From positions 124,001 to 188,000 of the forward strand of contig CAWJFY010000011.1 in NCBI GenBank assembly GCA_963842295.1: 64,000 nucleotides of DNA, in the 5' to 3' direction. The position numbers and the translations under genes are program-made. Below the pieces are notes generated by a model. It was not told the DNA's origin. It saw nothing but the letters and a program-made list of their open reading frames with translations, and ran no database searches. Positions 8,425 through 15,839 of the stretch are shown in pieces. This DNA comes from JAJNBA01 sp963842295. Lineage in GTDB: Bacteria; Actinomycetota; UBA4738; HRBIN12. Numbering within the stretch: the first letter of the stretch is position 1; each line of letters opens with the position of its first letter.

Positions 8425-8923
8425 CGTCGACCTCCTCGGCGCCCAGCAACTCGCGCAGCTTCTTCCTCCCGCGATGGATGTGGACCCGCACCGTGGGTGT
8501 CGCGGTCCCCATCCGGTGCGCCACCTCGGCGACGTCCAGATCCAACACGTGACGCAGGACGATCGCGGCCCGCTGGTTCGGCGACAGCTGTCGGAGCGCC
8601 TCGATCAGACCGCCTAGCTCTGGAGACGATGACCCTTCTTCAGCGGGTGCAGGGCCTCGTCGGCGCTCCGCCCGCAGCTCCTCGTTCGCCAGTCGGAACG
8701 CCGTCCGGTAGATCCAGGCGATCGGATCGCGGATCGTTCCCGATCTCGCGATCGCTCGGGCGAACGCCTCGGCCATGGCTTCCTCCGCGATGTCCCGCCT
8801 CCCGCCCGTATAGGCGTAGAGCGTGCGGAACACTCCCGTGCCGGCCTCCCGGAACAACGCGTCGAAGTCGTGCGCCTCGGTGGTGCGCTCGTCCGTCAGC
8901 GGGACCTCCGCGATCGCCTGCAC
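8417..8923 (-). CDS. ECF-family RNA polymerase sigma factor
   Basis: 168 residues. Region 2 (about 20-90) has the sigma-70 region 2 helices with AEEAMAEAFARAIAR and the DPIAWIYRTAFRLANEELR stretch; region 4 (about 105-160) has QLSPNQRAAIVLRHVLDLDVAEVAHRMG followed by the HTH recognition helix (TPTVRVHIHRGRKKL). No region 3, as expected for ECF factors. It lies between an adenylate cyclase gene (34 nt upstream) and the overlapping membrane protein, suggesting one transcript. The target promoter is unknown. Confidence 0.9.
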   Translation of the reverse strand: MQAIAEVPLTDERTTEAHDFDALFREAGTGVFRTLYAYTGGRRDIAEEAMAEAFARAIARSGTIRDPIAWIYRTAFRLANEELRAERRRGPAPAEEGSSSPELGGLIEALRQLSPNQRAAIVLRHVLDLDVAEVAHRMGTATPTVRVHIHRGRKKLRELLGAEEVDDA

Positions 8924-8957
8924 GTCGGACGATAGAGGGCCGGGGCCGGCCAGACGT

Positions 8958-10256
8958 TTACCTGGTGCCGTTCCTCCCGATCAGGAATCGCGCCGGTGTG
9001 GGGCCCTTCCCCTTCAGGTTCACGATATGCGCCTCGGAGAACCGGAACTGCTCCCCCAGCCGGTCGTGCACGGTGTCCGAGACCTGGATCTCGCCGGGGG
9101 TCCCGTTCGACTCCATCCTCGCCGCCGTGTTCACGGTGTCCCCCCACAGGTCGTAGGCGAACTTCCGCGTGCCGATCACGCCGGCGACCGCGGGCCCGGT
9201 GGCCATCCCGATCCGGACGTTCATCTGGTCGCCGCTCGGCCATCGAAGCTCGCGGACCTCATCCCGCATCGCGAGCGCCATCCGTGCTGCCACCTCGACG
9301 TCGTCCTCTCGCGGTTCGGGGACGCCGGCGACCGCCATGTACGCATCACCGATCGTCTTGATCTTCTCGAGTCCGAAACGCTCCGCGAGGGCGTCGAACC
9401 GCGAGAACACCTGATCGAGCACGTCGACGATCTCGGGCGGCTGCGAACGGCTCGACTCCTGCGTGAAGTCGACGAGATCGGCGAAGACAACGGTGACCTC
9501 GTCGAAGGCCTGTGCGATGTGACCGTGCTCGGTTGCCGGGTCGCGCTGTTTGAGGAGGTCTGCCACCTGTTCCGGGAGGATGTTCCTCAGGAGTCCCTCG
9601 GATCGGCCCCGCTCCCGATCGAGCTCGCGGTCACGGAGGAACAGCAGTCGCTGCGAGCGTTCCAACACGTACGCGCCGATCGTCCCGATGAATGCGGTGA
9701 CCAACAGGAAGTAGTCGCCGAAGATGATGTCGATCGTCGTGTCATTCGTGAAGAGGAACGCGCCCACGTTGTGCATCACGATCAGCGCAACGCCGGCCAG
9801 GGCCGAATACCGGAACTGCAGCCGGCTGAGGATGTACGCGAAGATCAGGATCAGCATGTTGCCCGCGTAGCCCCAGTCCGGACGCGCGTCCAAGACGAGC
9901 GCCCGGTGGATCACCCACACGAGCCCGCTGAACAGGATCGCCGCCGTGATCATCGGCTGCCAGATCCGCCGGTAGTTCGGCAGGTACGTGAGCGCGAGAC
10001 TGACGAGCCCGATCGGGACGCCGAGGCCGTAGCGGATCACACCGTCGACGAACCCATTCCTGACAACGAGCAGGGCGAGCGGGCCGAAAGCCGCCCACGT
10101 GACCGCTCCCAGGAACGTGGCGATCCGGATGTACTGAAGGTTGGCATCGAAGTATTCGTCCTGGAACCTGTGCTCGAGCCAACCGTCTTTGAACTTGAGG
10201 GACCACGGGTGGAGCTCAGGGGCTTGGTCCCGGAAGTTGCGGAAGGCACGCAGCAT
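8958..10256 (-). CDS. Membrane class III adenylate/guanylate cyclase
   Basis: 432 residues from ATG 10256. Six predicted transmembrane helices (about 55-225) are followed by a short signalling helix and a class III cyclase domain (about 245-425). Key residues are visible: metal Asp in VFADLVDFT, substrate Lys and second metal Asp in KTIGDAYMAV, purine-reading Asp in DLWGDTVN and the Asn/Arg transition-state pair in NTAARME. This points to cAMP synthesis controlled by a six-helix membrane part. It is the first gene of a three-gene unit with the ECF sigma factor and its membrane partner. The 160 nt to lepB upstream must hold divergent promoters. Confidence 0.9.
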   Translation of the reverse strand: MLRAFRNFRDQAPELHPWSLKFKDGWLEHRFQDEYFDANLQYIRIATFLGAVTWAAFGPLALLVVRNGFVDGVIRYGLGVPIGLVSLALTYLPNYRRIWQPMITAAILFSGLVWVIHRALVLDARPDWGYAGNMLILIFAYILSRLQFRYSALAGVALIVMHNVGAFLFTNDTTIDIIFGDYFLLVTAFIGTIGAYVLERSQRLLFLRDRELDRERGRSEGLLRNILPEQVADLLKQRDPATEHGHIAQAFDEVTVVFADLVDFTQESSRSQPPEIVDVLDQVFSRFDALAERFGLEKIKTIGDAYMAVAGVPEPREDDVEVAARMALAMRDEVRELRWPSGDQMNVRIGMATGPAVAGVIGTRKFAYDLWGDTVNTAARMESNGTPGEIQVSDTVHDRLGEQFRFSEAHIVNLKGKGPTPARFLIGRNGTR

Positions 10257-10403
10257 CAGCGATCCGCCGGGACCGTGCAGACGCGGGGCGTGCTGGGCGG
10301 CATGGGCGCGAATGGTGTCACAGGACCAGGGGCCGCGGCCATGGCGTTCCCTAGGGATCGCTGTGGAGATCTCCCCGGACGCGTACTGAGCATCCGCTGC
10401 CGG

Positions 10404-10409
10404 TACCCT
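10404..10409 (+). promoter_or_regulatory. -10 box TACCCT, leaderless start of lepB
   Basis: TACCCT ends 6 nt before GTG 10416. This selects that GTG among several possible starts in a frame that is open far upstream. Confidence 0.5.
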
Positions 10410-10415
10410 TGGCGG

Positions 10416-11075
10416 GTGAAAACGGATGAACGCCGAGTCCACGACGAGGACGACGAAGCCTCCGACCCACCGAAGAAGAAGCGCCATCCGGCGCTCGTGT
10501 TCATGGGGGAGCTGCCCGGGCTGATCCTCATGGCGCTCGCCTTGGCACTGCTCATCAAGAGCACCCTGCTACAGGCCTTCTGGATTCCGACCGGATCCAT
10601 GGAACCCACGCTCGTACCCGGAGACCGGGTGATCGTCGCCAAGGTCCCCTATTACTTCCACGACCCGCAGAGCGGCGACATCATCGTGTTCGAGGAACCG
10701 GACCCCGCGAAGGAACCTGAGCGCGGCATCTGGGGTGCGATCACCCATTGGCTGGGACAGGGACTGGGGTTCACCCCGCCGGACAACTCCGACTACATCA
10801 AGAGGGTGATCGGCGAGCCGGGGGACGTGGTGTCTGCGAGGGGGGGCCACGTCATCGTGAACGGCGTTCAGCTCTCCGAACCGTACCTGGAGGTCGAGAC
10901 CGCCCGCTTCCCGAAGACGAAAGTTCCGGAGGGCGAACTGTTCGTGATGGGCGACAACCGCTCCAACTCCCTCGACTCTCGCTTCGGGCTCGGCTTCGTG
11001 CCGATCGACCGCGTGATCGGGAAGGCGGTACTCGTTATCTGGCCCGCCGAGAACATCGGTGGCCTCCCCGGCTGA
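10416..11075 (+). CDS. lepB: Signal peptidase I
   Basis: 219 residues from GTG 10416. Charged cytoplasmic head, one transmembrane helix (about 31-53), then the S26A core: Ser nucleophile S61 in PTGSMEPTLVPGD, Lys general base K129 in YIKRVIGEPGD and the GDNRSNSLDSR box. It removes signal peptides from Sec/Tat exported proteins at the outer face of the membrane. It is distinct from the smaller SodX of the same clan at 4926. Separate promoter; the next small gene is 100 nt away. Confidence 0.94.
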   Translation: MKTDERRVHDEDDEASDPPKKKRHPALVFMGELPGLILMALALALLIKSTLLQAFWIPTGSMEPTLVPGDRVIVAKVPYYFHDPQSGDIIVFEEPDPAKEPERGIWGAITHWLGQGLGFTPPDNSDYIKRVIGEPGDVVSARGGHVIVNGVQLSEPYLEVETARFPKTKVPEGELFVMGDNRSNSLDSRFGLGFVPIDRVIGKAVLVIWPAENIGGLPG

Positions 11076-11163
11076 GAACAGCCGAAGCACTGGCTCCCGA
11101 TCGCCGGTCTCACTCGGTGGGTCCTGTGGTTCGGCGTCTCCTCGAGGGACGCAACGCCAGGCG

Positions 11164-11169
11164 TATCGT
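11164..11169 (+). promoter_or_regulatory. -10 box TATCGT, leaderless start of small protein gene
   Basis: TATCGT ends 6 nt before ATG 11176. This supports a separate short gene here. Confidence 0.45.
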
Positions 11170-11175
11170 CGGGGT

Positions 11176-11322
11176 ATGAGCGCGATCCTGTTCGGTCTCT
11201 TCGGTGCGTGGCTGGGCAACCGGTGGGGCAGAGCGTCCTCGTTCGCCCGGGCGTACGAGCAGAGGTTCGAACGCGAGAACGAGGACTTCCTGAATCGACT
11301 TCGGACCGACTCCGAGTCCTAG
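11176..11322 (+). CDS. 48-residue small protein, unknown
   Basis: A hydrophobic, glycine-rich N-terminal helix (ILFGLFGAWLGNRWG) is followed by a charged amphipathic tail (RAYEQRFERENEDFLNRL). It could be membrane-associated. Support comes from the leaderless -10 box and plausible codon use; there is no recognised family. The last 4 nt overlap the end of the opposite CCA-adding enzyme gene. Confidence 0.5.
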   Translation: MSAILFGLFGAWLGNRWGRASSFARAYEQRFERENEDFLNRLRTDSES

Positions 11323-12689
11323 CCGATCCCGCGCTCCCTCGCCCATGCCTCCAGGAGCTCGGCCGCCTCTTCCTCAGGGATCTCGCCTCGCTCCATCCTG
11401 ACCTCCATCAGGTACGCGAGGGCCTCCCCCACCATCGGCCCGGGCCCGATGCCGAGCCTGTCCATCACCTGACGGCCGTCGAGCGGCGGCCGCATCGCCT
11501 CGAGGTTCTCGCGTTCCGCGAGGCGCGCGATCCGTTCCTCCAGCTCGTCTTGCAACCGCGCGAACCGTTCGGAGCGCTTCGGATCCCGGGTGGTGCAGTC
11601 GGCCCTCGTGAGCTGGTTCAGCTTGTCGAGCAGCGGCCCGGCGTCGCGCACGTAACGTCGCACCGCCGCGTCGGTCCAACCGTCCCCGAAACCATGGAAC
11701 CGGAGGTGGAGCTCGATGAGCTTGCACACGTCCTCCACGACGCCGTTCGGGTACCGCAGGTCCCGAAGCCGCACCTCCGCCATGCGAGCACCCACCACCT
11801 CGTGGTGGTGGAAGGACACGCCGTCGGTCGTGAACTCGCGGGTCGAGGGCTTGCCGATGTCGTGGAGAAGGCCCGCGAGGCGAAGCACGGGATCGGGTTC
11901 CAGCCGCTCCACGACGGCGAACGTGTGCCGCAAGACGTCCTTGTGACGATGGACCGGATCCTGCTCGAGCTGGAGGGCCGGAAGCTCCGGGATGAACTCA
12001 TCGGCAAGCCCCGTCTCGACAAGCATCGCCAATCCGTCGCCCGGCGAGTCGCCCATCAACAGCTTGTCGAGCTCCTCGCGGACGCGCTCTGCCGACACGA
12101 TGCGCAAGCGTTCTCGCATCCGTCCTATCGCCTCGAGCACGCGCGCCGCGGGCGTGACTCCGAACTGGGCGACGAATCGCGCGGCGCGCAGCATCCGCAG
12201 CGGGTCGTCCGAGAACGCGACCTCGGGGTCGAGCGGCGTGTCGAGTCGCTTCGCGGCGAGGTCCTTCACGCCCTCGAAGGGATCGACGAACTCGCCGTCG
12301 GGCAATCGGACGGCCATCGCGTTGATCGTGAAGTCGCGTCGGGAGAGATCCGTGTCGATGTCCTTCGCGAACGTCACAGCGGGCTTGCGTTCATCTTCCG
12401 GATATCGCTCCTCCCGGAAGGTCGTGATCTCGACCAGGGTGCCGTGGCGGCGCGCCCCCACCGTCCCGAAACGCACGCCCACCAGGTACTGGGCCTCCGC
12501 CCAACCGCGGAGGAGCCGAGATGTCTCGGCGGGCGTGGCGTCGGTGGCGAAATCGAAGTTCGTGGCGGGTGCGAGCCGGCCCATCACGAGGTCCCGGACC
12601 ACGCCACCAACCAGATACAGTTCATGCCCGGCGGCCTGGAAACGGTCGCCGAGCTCCTTCGACATCGGATCGATCTCGAGCGTGGTCAC
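11319..12689 (-). CDS. CCA tRNA nucleotidyltransferase family protein with altered DxD
   Basis: 456 residues. The nucleotidyltransferase head has LVGGVVRD and the catalytic-acid motif reads N44-F-D46-F-A-T-D instead of D-x-D; motif B is DLSRRDFTINAMA. A neck region and an HD domain follow (LLHDIGKP). The family adds or repairs the 3' CCA of tRNA. The position beside Nudix/DUF6049/murJ matches pcnA of M. tuberculosis (Rv3907c). Asn for the first catalytic Asp (codon aac; one base from gac) is unexpected and could be an error, or mark altered activity. GTG start 12689; a TAAGGT box lies 9 nt upstream. Confidence 0.85.
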   Translation of the reverse strand: MTTLEIDPMSKELGDRFQAAGHELYLVGGVVRDLVMGRLAPATNFDFATDATPAETSRLLRGWAEAQYLVGVRFGTVGARRHGTLVEITTFREERYPEDERKPAVTFAKDIDTDLSRRDFTINAMAVRLPDGEFVDPFEGVKDLAAKRLDTPLDPEVAFSDDPLRMLRAARFVAQFGVTPAARVLEAIGRMRERLRIVSAERVREELDKLLMGDSPGDGLAMLVETGLADEFIPELPALQLEQDPVHRHKDVLRHTFAVVERLEPDPVLRLAGLLHDIGKPSTREFTTDGVSFHHHEVVGARMAEVRLRDLRYPNGVVEDVCKLIELHLRFHGFGDGWTDAAVRRYVRDAGPLLDKLNQLTRADCTTRDPKRSERFARLQDELEERIARLAERENLEAMRPPLDGRQVMDRLGIGPGPMVGEALAYLMEVRMERGEIPEEEAAELLEAWARERGIG

Positions 12690-12733
12690 GGCGTGCCCAC
12701 CTTACCCCCGGCACCTCGCTGCGCCGGCCGAGG

Positions 12734-12739
12734 TACGGT
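12734..12739 (+). promoter_or_regulatory. -10 box TACGGT, leaderless start
   Basis: TACGGT ends 7 nt before GTG 12747. With the minus-strand TAAGGT at 12699-12704 for the CCA enzyme, the divergent gap holds two back-to-back short-leader promoters. Confidence 0.45.
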
Positions 12740-12746
12740 GCGGCAA

Positions 12747-13112
12747 GTGCCCATCTGGCTCGGGTTCGTGTGGACGCTGCCGAACACGCTGCTCGGCGTG
12801 ATCCTAGGGCTCTTCACCTTCCAAACCCCTCGCGTCCGGCAGGGCCTACTCCTGTTCGACCGGTATCCACGAGGGCTGACCTGGCTGATGCCGCGCCTCG
12901 GGCGTTCGGCGATGACCGTCGGGTTCGTGATCCTCTCGACGAAACCGCTCGAGGGTCGGCTGCTTGCGCACGAGCGACACCACGTTCTTCAGTACATGGC
13001 ATGGGGTCCGCTGTTCATCCCGGTGTACTTCCTGCTCGCGATCCCATTCGGCTACCGCCGCCATCCGATGGAGCGCGCGGCGATCCGCGCGGCGACGGAC
13101 GTTGCGGACTAG
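12747..13112 (+). CDS. Small membrane protein with HExxH motif, unknown
   Basis: 121 residues from GTG 12747. Two hydrophobic segments (about 3-25 and 86-103) flank a soluble stretch carrying AHERHHVLQYM, which fits the HExxH zinc-peptidase pattern plus extra histidines; a third ligand downstream is not obvious. The HE-RHH-xLQ form resembles DUF4157-like and other small integral-membrane metalloprotease motifs, but no family is certain. Its 3' end overlaps the pilT-like gene by 4 nt (convergent). The function is unknown. Confidence 0.6.
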   Translation: MPIWLGFVWTLPNTLLGVILGLFTFQTPRVRQGLLLFDRYPRGLTWLMPRLGRSAMTVGFVILSTKPLEGRLLAHERHHVLQYMAWGPLFIPVYFLLAIPFGYRRHPMERAAIRAATDVAD

Positions 13113-14227
13113 TAGGGAAGGCTGTCGCTCACGGCCTCAGCTTCGGCGAAGGCCGCTCGCCGCTCGAGGGTCCCATGCAGCGCGAGGTCGAAGTCGTGCG
13201 GGTTGGTCGCGGTCCTCCGAGCTTCGTCCGGAGACACGATCCCTTCCTTCACGAGCTTCACGAGCGCCTGGTCGAAGGTCTGCATCCCGTAGAAGTCGCC
13301 ACCCGCGATCACCTCGAGGATGCCCGCCGTCTCGTTCGGGTCCACGATCCTGTCGAACACACGGCCGGTGTTGACCAGGACCTCGACGACCGGGACACGG
13401 CCCTTGCCGTCCGCGCGACCTACGAGGCGCTGCGACACGATCCCGCGCAACGCCCCCGCGAACGACGAACGGATCTCACGTTGCTGCTGGGGCGGGAACA
13501 GGTCCAGTACCCGGTTGATCGTCTCCATCGCATCGATCGTGTGGAGGGTCGAGATCACGAGGTGGCCCGTTTCCGCTGCCTGGATCGCGGCGAGGGCCGA
13601 TTCCGCGTCGCGGATCTCGCCGATGAAGATGACGTCCGGGTCTTGGCGGATCACGTGTCGAAGCGCGGTCGCGTACGAATCGGTGTCGATGCCGATCTCG
13701 CGCTGCTGGACGATCGAGAGCTGATCGTCGTGGACCACTTCGATCGGGTCCTCGACCGTGATGATGTGCGTCCGGCGGGTGCGGTTGATGTGGCCGATCA
13801 TGGACGCGATCGTCGTGGTCTTCCCTGTCCCGGTAGGACCGGTGATCAAGATCAGGCCCCGAGGAGAGCTCGACAGGGTCACCAGCACCGGTGGAAGGCG
13901 AAGCTCTTCGAACGTGGGCACCTCGGCGCGGACACGCCGGATCGCGAGCCCGATCACTCCGCGCTGACGGAAGACGTTCACACGGAATCGCCCGACACCC
14001 GAAAGCGTGTAGCCGAGGTCGGCCTCGTTCGTCTGCTCGAACTCCCGCGTCTTGTGCTCGGTCATCAATGCGGAAGCGAAGCGGTCGGTGTCCGCTGCCG
14101 AGAGGTAGCCGAGGTCGGCCGGCGACAGTTCGCCGTCCACGCGCACGAAGGGCACGTTCCCCGCCTTCAGGTGGAGATCGCTCGCTCCGCGCTCGACCGT
14201 GTATCGCAGCAGTTCATCGATGTCCAT
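13109..14227 (-). CDS. PilT-type secretion/twitching ATPase
   Basis: 372 residues from ATG 14227 (an in-frame ATG at 14248 is possible). The N-terminal PAS-like domain begins with GASDLHLKAG. The C-terminal RecA domain has Walker A GPTGTGKTTT (K136), an Asp box and Walker B-like DVIFIGEIRDAE with the His box TGHLVISTLHT. It resembles PilT, the retraction ATPase of type IV pili. No other pil genes are in the window, although a TadE-like pseudopilin-type gene is at 19522. Convergent with the HExxH protein gene. Confidence 0.85.
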   Translation of the reverse strand: MDIDELLRYTVERGASDLHLKAGNVPFVRVDGELSPADLGYLSAADTDRFASALMTEHKTREFEQTNEADLGYTLSGVGRFRVNVFRQRGVIGLAIRRVRAEVPTFEELRLPPVLVTLSSSPRGLILITGPTGTGKTTTIASMIGHINRTRRTHIITVEDPIEVVHDDQLSIVQQREIGIDTDSYATALRHVIRQDPDVIFIGEIRDAESALAAIQAAETGHLVISTLHTIDAMETINRVLDLFPPQQQREIRSSFAGALRGIVSQRLVGRADGKGRVPVVEVLVNTGRVFDRIVDPNETAGILEVIAGGDFYGMQTFDQALVKLVKEGIVSPDEARRTATNPHDFDLALHGTLERRAAFAEAEAVSDSLPY

Positions 14228-14338
14228 GCCGGACCGACGCTCCTTCATCCCATCTTGGCGCGCCTCATCCGGCGCTTGGGTTCAAGCATCGGCGTGAGGG
14301 CCCGGAGACCTGAGGATCCGAACCTAGAATCAGCCCGG

Positions 14339-15031
14339 ATGGAGAAGGCCGGCCAACCACGGAAGGGCGAGGGTGGAGGGGCGGCGGCGGGCGGCGCGAA
14401 GCGACGCCGACGCCGCCGCCCCAAACGGGCATCCGGACAGAAGGCTGAGAGCGCGGCGAAGACCGCGACCCCTCCCGCCACCAAGGCGGGAGCACCCCGC
14501 CGCGGCACGGCCGCCACACCTACGCGTTCGAAGAAGAGGAAAGGGACCTCGACCAAGGGCTCGCGCAAGAAGAAGTCGACGAAGGGGCGCCGAAAGGCAC
14601 CCGCCCTCCCCACGAAGCGGGAGATCTCGGCGGGAGGCGTCGTCTATCGACGGCGCGACGACGAGATCGAGATCGTGCTCGCTTCCCGCCGCACTCGCCG
14701 CGGGGAGCTGGCCTGGGGTCTCGCGAAGGGAGGAATCGAAGACGACGAGTCCATGGAGGACGCGGCGATCCGGGAGGTCCGTGAGGAGACCGGGCTCATC
14801 GCAGAGATCGAATCGTCGCTCGGAGAGACCCGATACTTCTATGTCTGGGAGAACGTCCGCATCCGCAAGACCGTGCACTTCTTCCTGATGCGCCACACGG
14901 GTGGCGACATCGACGACCGGGACGACGAGATGGAGGAGATCCGTTGGTTCCCGCTCGAGCGCGCCCTCAAGCGCGCCGCCTATCGCGGTGAGCGCGACGT
15001 GCTCGTGCGAGCCGCAGAGCTGCTCCGTTGA
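14339..15031 (+). CDS. Nudix hydrolase with long basic N-terminal tail
   Basis: 230 residues from ATG 14339 (TAGAAT 8 nt upstream). Residues 1-90 are a Lys/Arg/Ala/Thr-rich low-complexity tail, likely disordered and nucleic-acid-binding. Residues about 95-225 are the Nudix fold with a complete G-x5-E-x7-REVREETGL box (GGIEDDESMEDAAIREV). In M. tuberculosis the syntenic gene is the Nudix protein Rv3908 (MutT4); the substrate here is unknown. The tail is reminiscent of the basic C-tails of actinobacterial HU proteins. The next gene begins 10 nt downstream. Confidence 0.85.
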   Translation: MEKAGQPRKGEGGGAAAGGAKRRRRRRPKRASGQKAESAAKTATPPATKAGAPRRGTAATPTRSKKRKGTSTKGSRKKKSTKGRRKAPALPTKREISAGGVVYRRRDDEIEIVLASRRTRRGELAWGLAKGGIEDDESMEDAAIREVREETGLIAEIESSLGETRYFYVWENVRIRKTVHFFLMRHTGGDIDDRDDEMEEIRWFPLERALKRAAYRGERDVLVRAAELLR

Positions 15032-15041
15032 GTCTGCTCCC

Positions 15042-15812
15042 ATGACGTTGGGCGACATCGCGATCGGCGTAGCGATCGGTCTCGTGTCCGGAGTGCTCGC
15101 AGGGTTGTTCGGGGTCGGGGGCGGCATCGTGATGACCCCCGGTATCCAGGTGCTGCTCGGGGCTCCGCCCATCGTTGCGCTGGCCACGCCTCTGCCGGCG
15201 ATCTTCCCGACCGCGCTCGCTGGCGCGCTCGCCTATCGGCGACGTGGCGAGCTCGACACCCACGCTGCCGTCCTGCTCGTGGGGCCAGGCCTCGCGGCCG
15301 CGGCCCTGGGCGCCTGGCTCACGGACTTCATCGACACGGCGATGCTGCTCCTCGTCACCGCGCTCCTCCTCGGCTGGCAGGCGGTTGCCATCGTTCGGGA
15401 CACACGCGGGCACGGTCGCCGCGAGGCCCGTGAGGCGACGGCCCCGATCCTCGGGGGGATCGGGGCCGTCGCCGGCTTCGTGTCCGGACTCCTGGGTATC
15501 GGCGGCGGGCTGGTGATGGTTCCCCTACTGGCCGGGTGGCTCGGGATGCCTCTGAAGCGCGCCCTCGGCACGTCGCTCCTCGTGATCGTCGCACTGGTCG
15601 TGCCTGGCACGGTCGTTCACTCGGCCCTCGGCCATATCGACCTGGGGATCTGCCTGGCTCTCATGGTGGGAGGCGTGCCGGGAGCGCGCCTCGGCGCCGC
15701 GCTCGCGCTCGGCGCCAAGGAGCGCACCCTTCGGCTGATCGTCGGTGGAGGCCTCCTCGCGATCTCGGTCGGATACGCCATCGAACAGGTCACGAGGATG
15801 CTGGCTCGCTGA
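15042..15812 (+). CDS. TauE/SafE family membrane permease
   Basis: 256 residues, eight or so hydrophobic segments. Two internally related halves each contain a glycine-rich G-x-x-S-G-x-x-x-G-x-x-G-I/V-GGG pattern (VLAGLFGVGGGIVMTPG and VSGLLGIGGGLVMVP), characteristic of TauE/SafE (DUF81) exporters of sulfite, sulfoacetate or related anions. It follows the Nudix gene closely (10 nt), so it is probably co-transcribed. The substrate is unknown; it is an insertion relative to the M. tuberculosis order. Confidence 0.88.
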   Translation: MTLGDIAIGVAIGLVSGVLAGLFGVGGGIVMTPGIQVLLGAPPIVALATPLPAIFPTALAGALAYRRRGELDTHAAVLLVGPGLAAAALGAWLTDFIDTAMLLLVTALLLGWQAVAIVRDTRGHGRREAREATAPILGGIGAVAGFVSGLLGIGGGLVMVPLLAGWLGMPLKRALGTSLLVIVALVVPGTVVHSALGHIDLGICLALMVGGVPGARLGAALALGAKERTLRLIVGGGLLAISVGYAIEQVTRMLAR

Positions 15813-15839
15813 GCCCGGCGACTACGATTGGCGATCGGC

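Noticed and set aside
8823..10415. Long 5' extension of the signal peptidase I frame
   Set aside because: It is antisense to the adenylate cyclase and sigma factor; real similarity and a leaderless promoter start at 10416.
12521..14338. Extension of the Nudix frame upstream
   Set aside because: It runs antisense to pilT-like and across the HExxH gene; Nudix protein begins at 14339 behind a -10 box.
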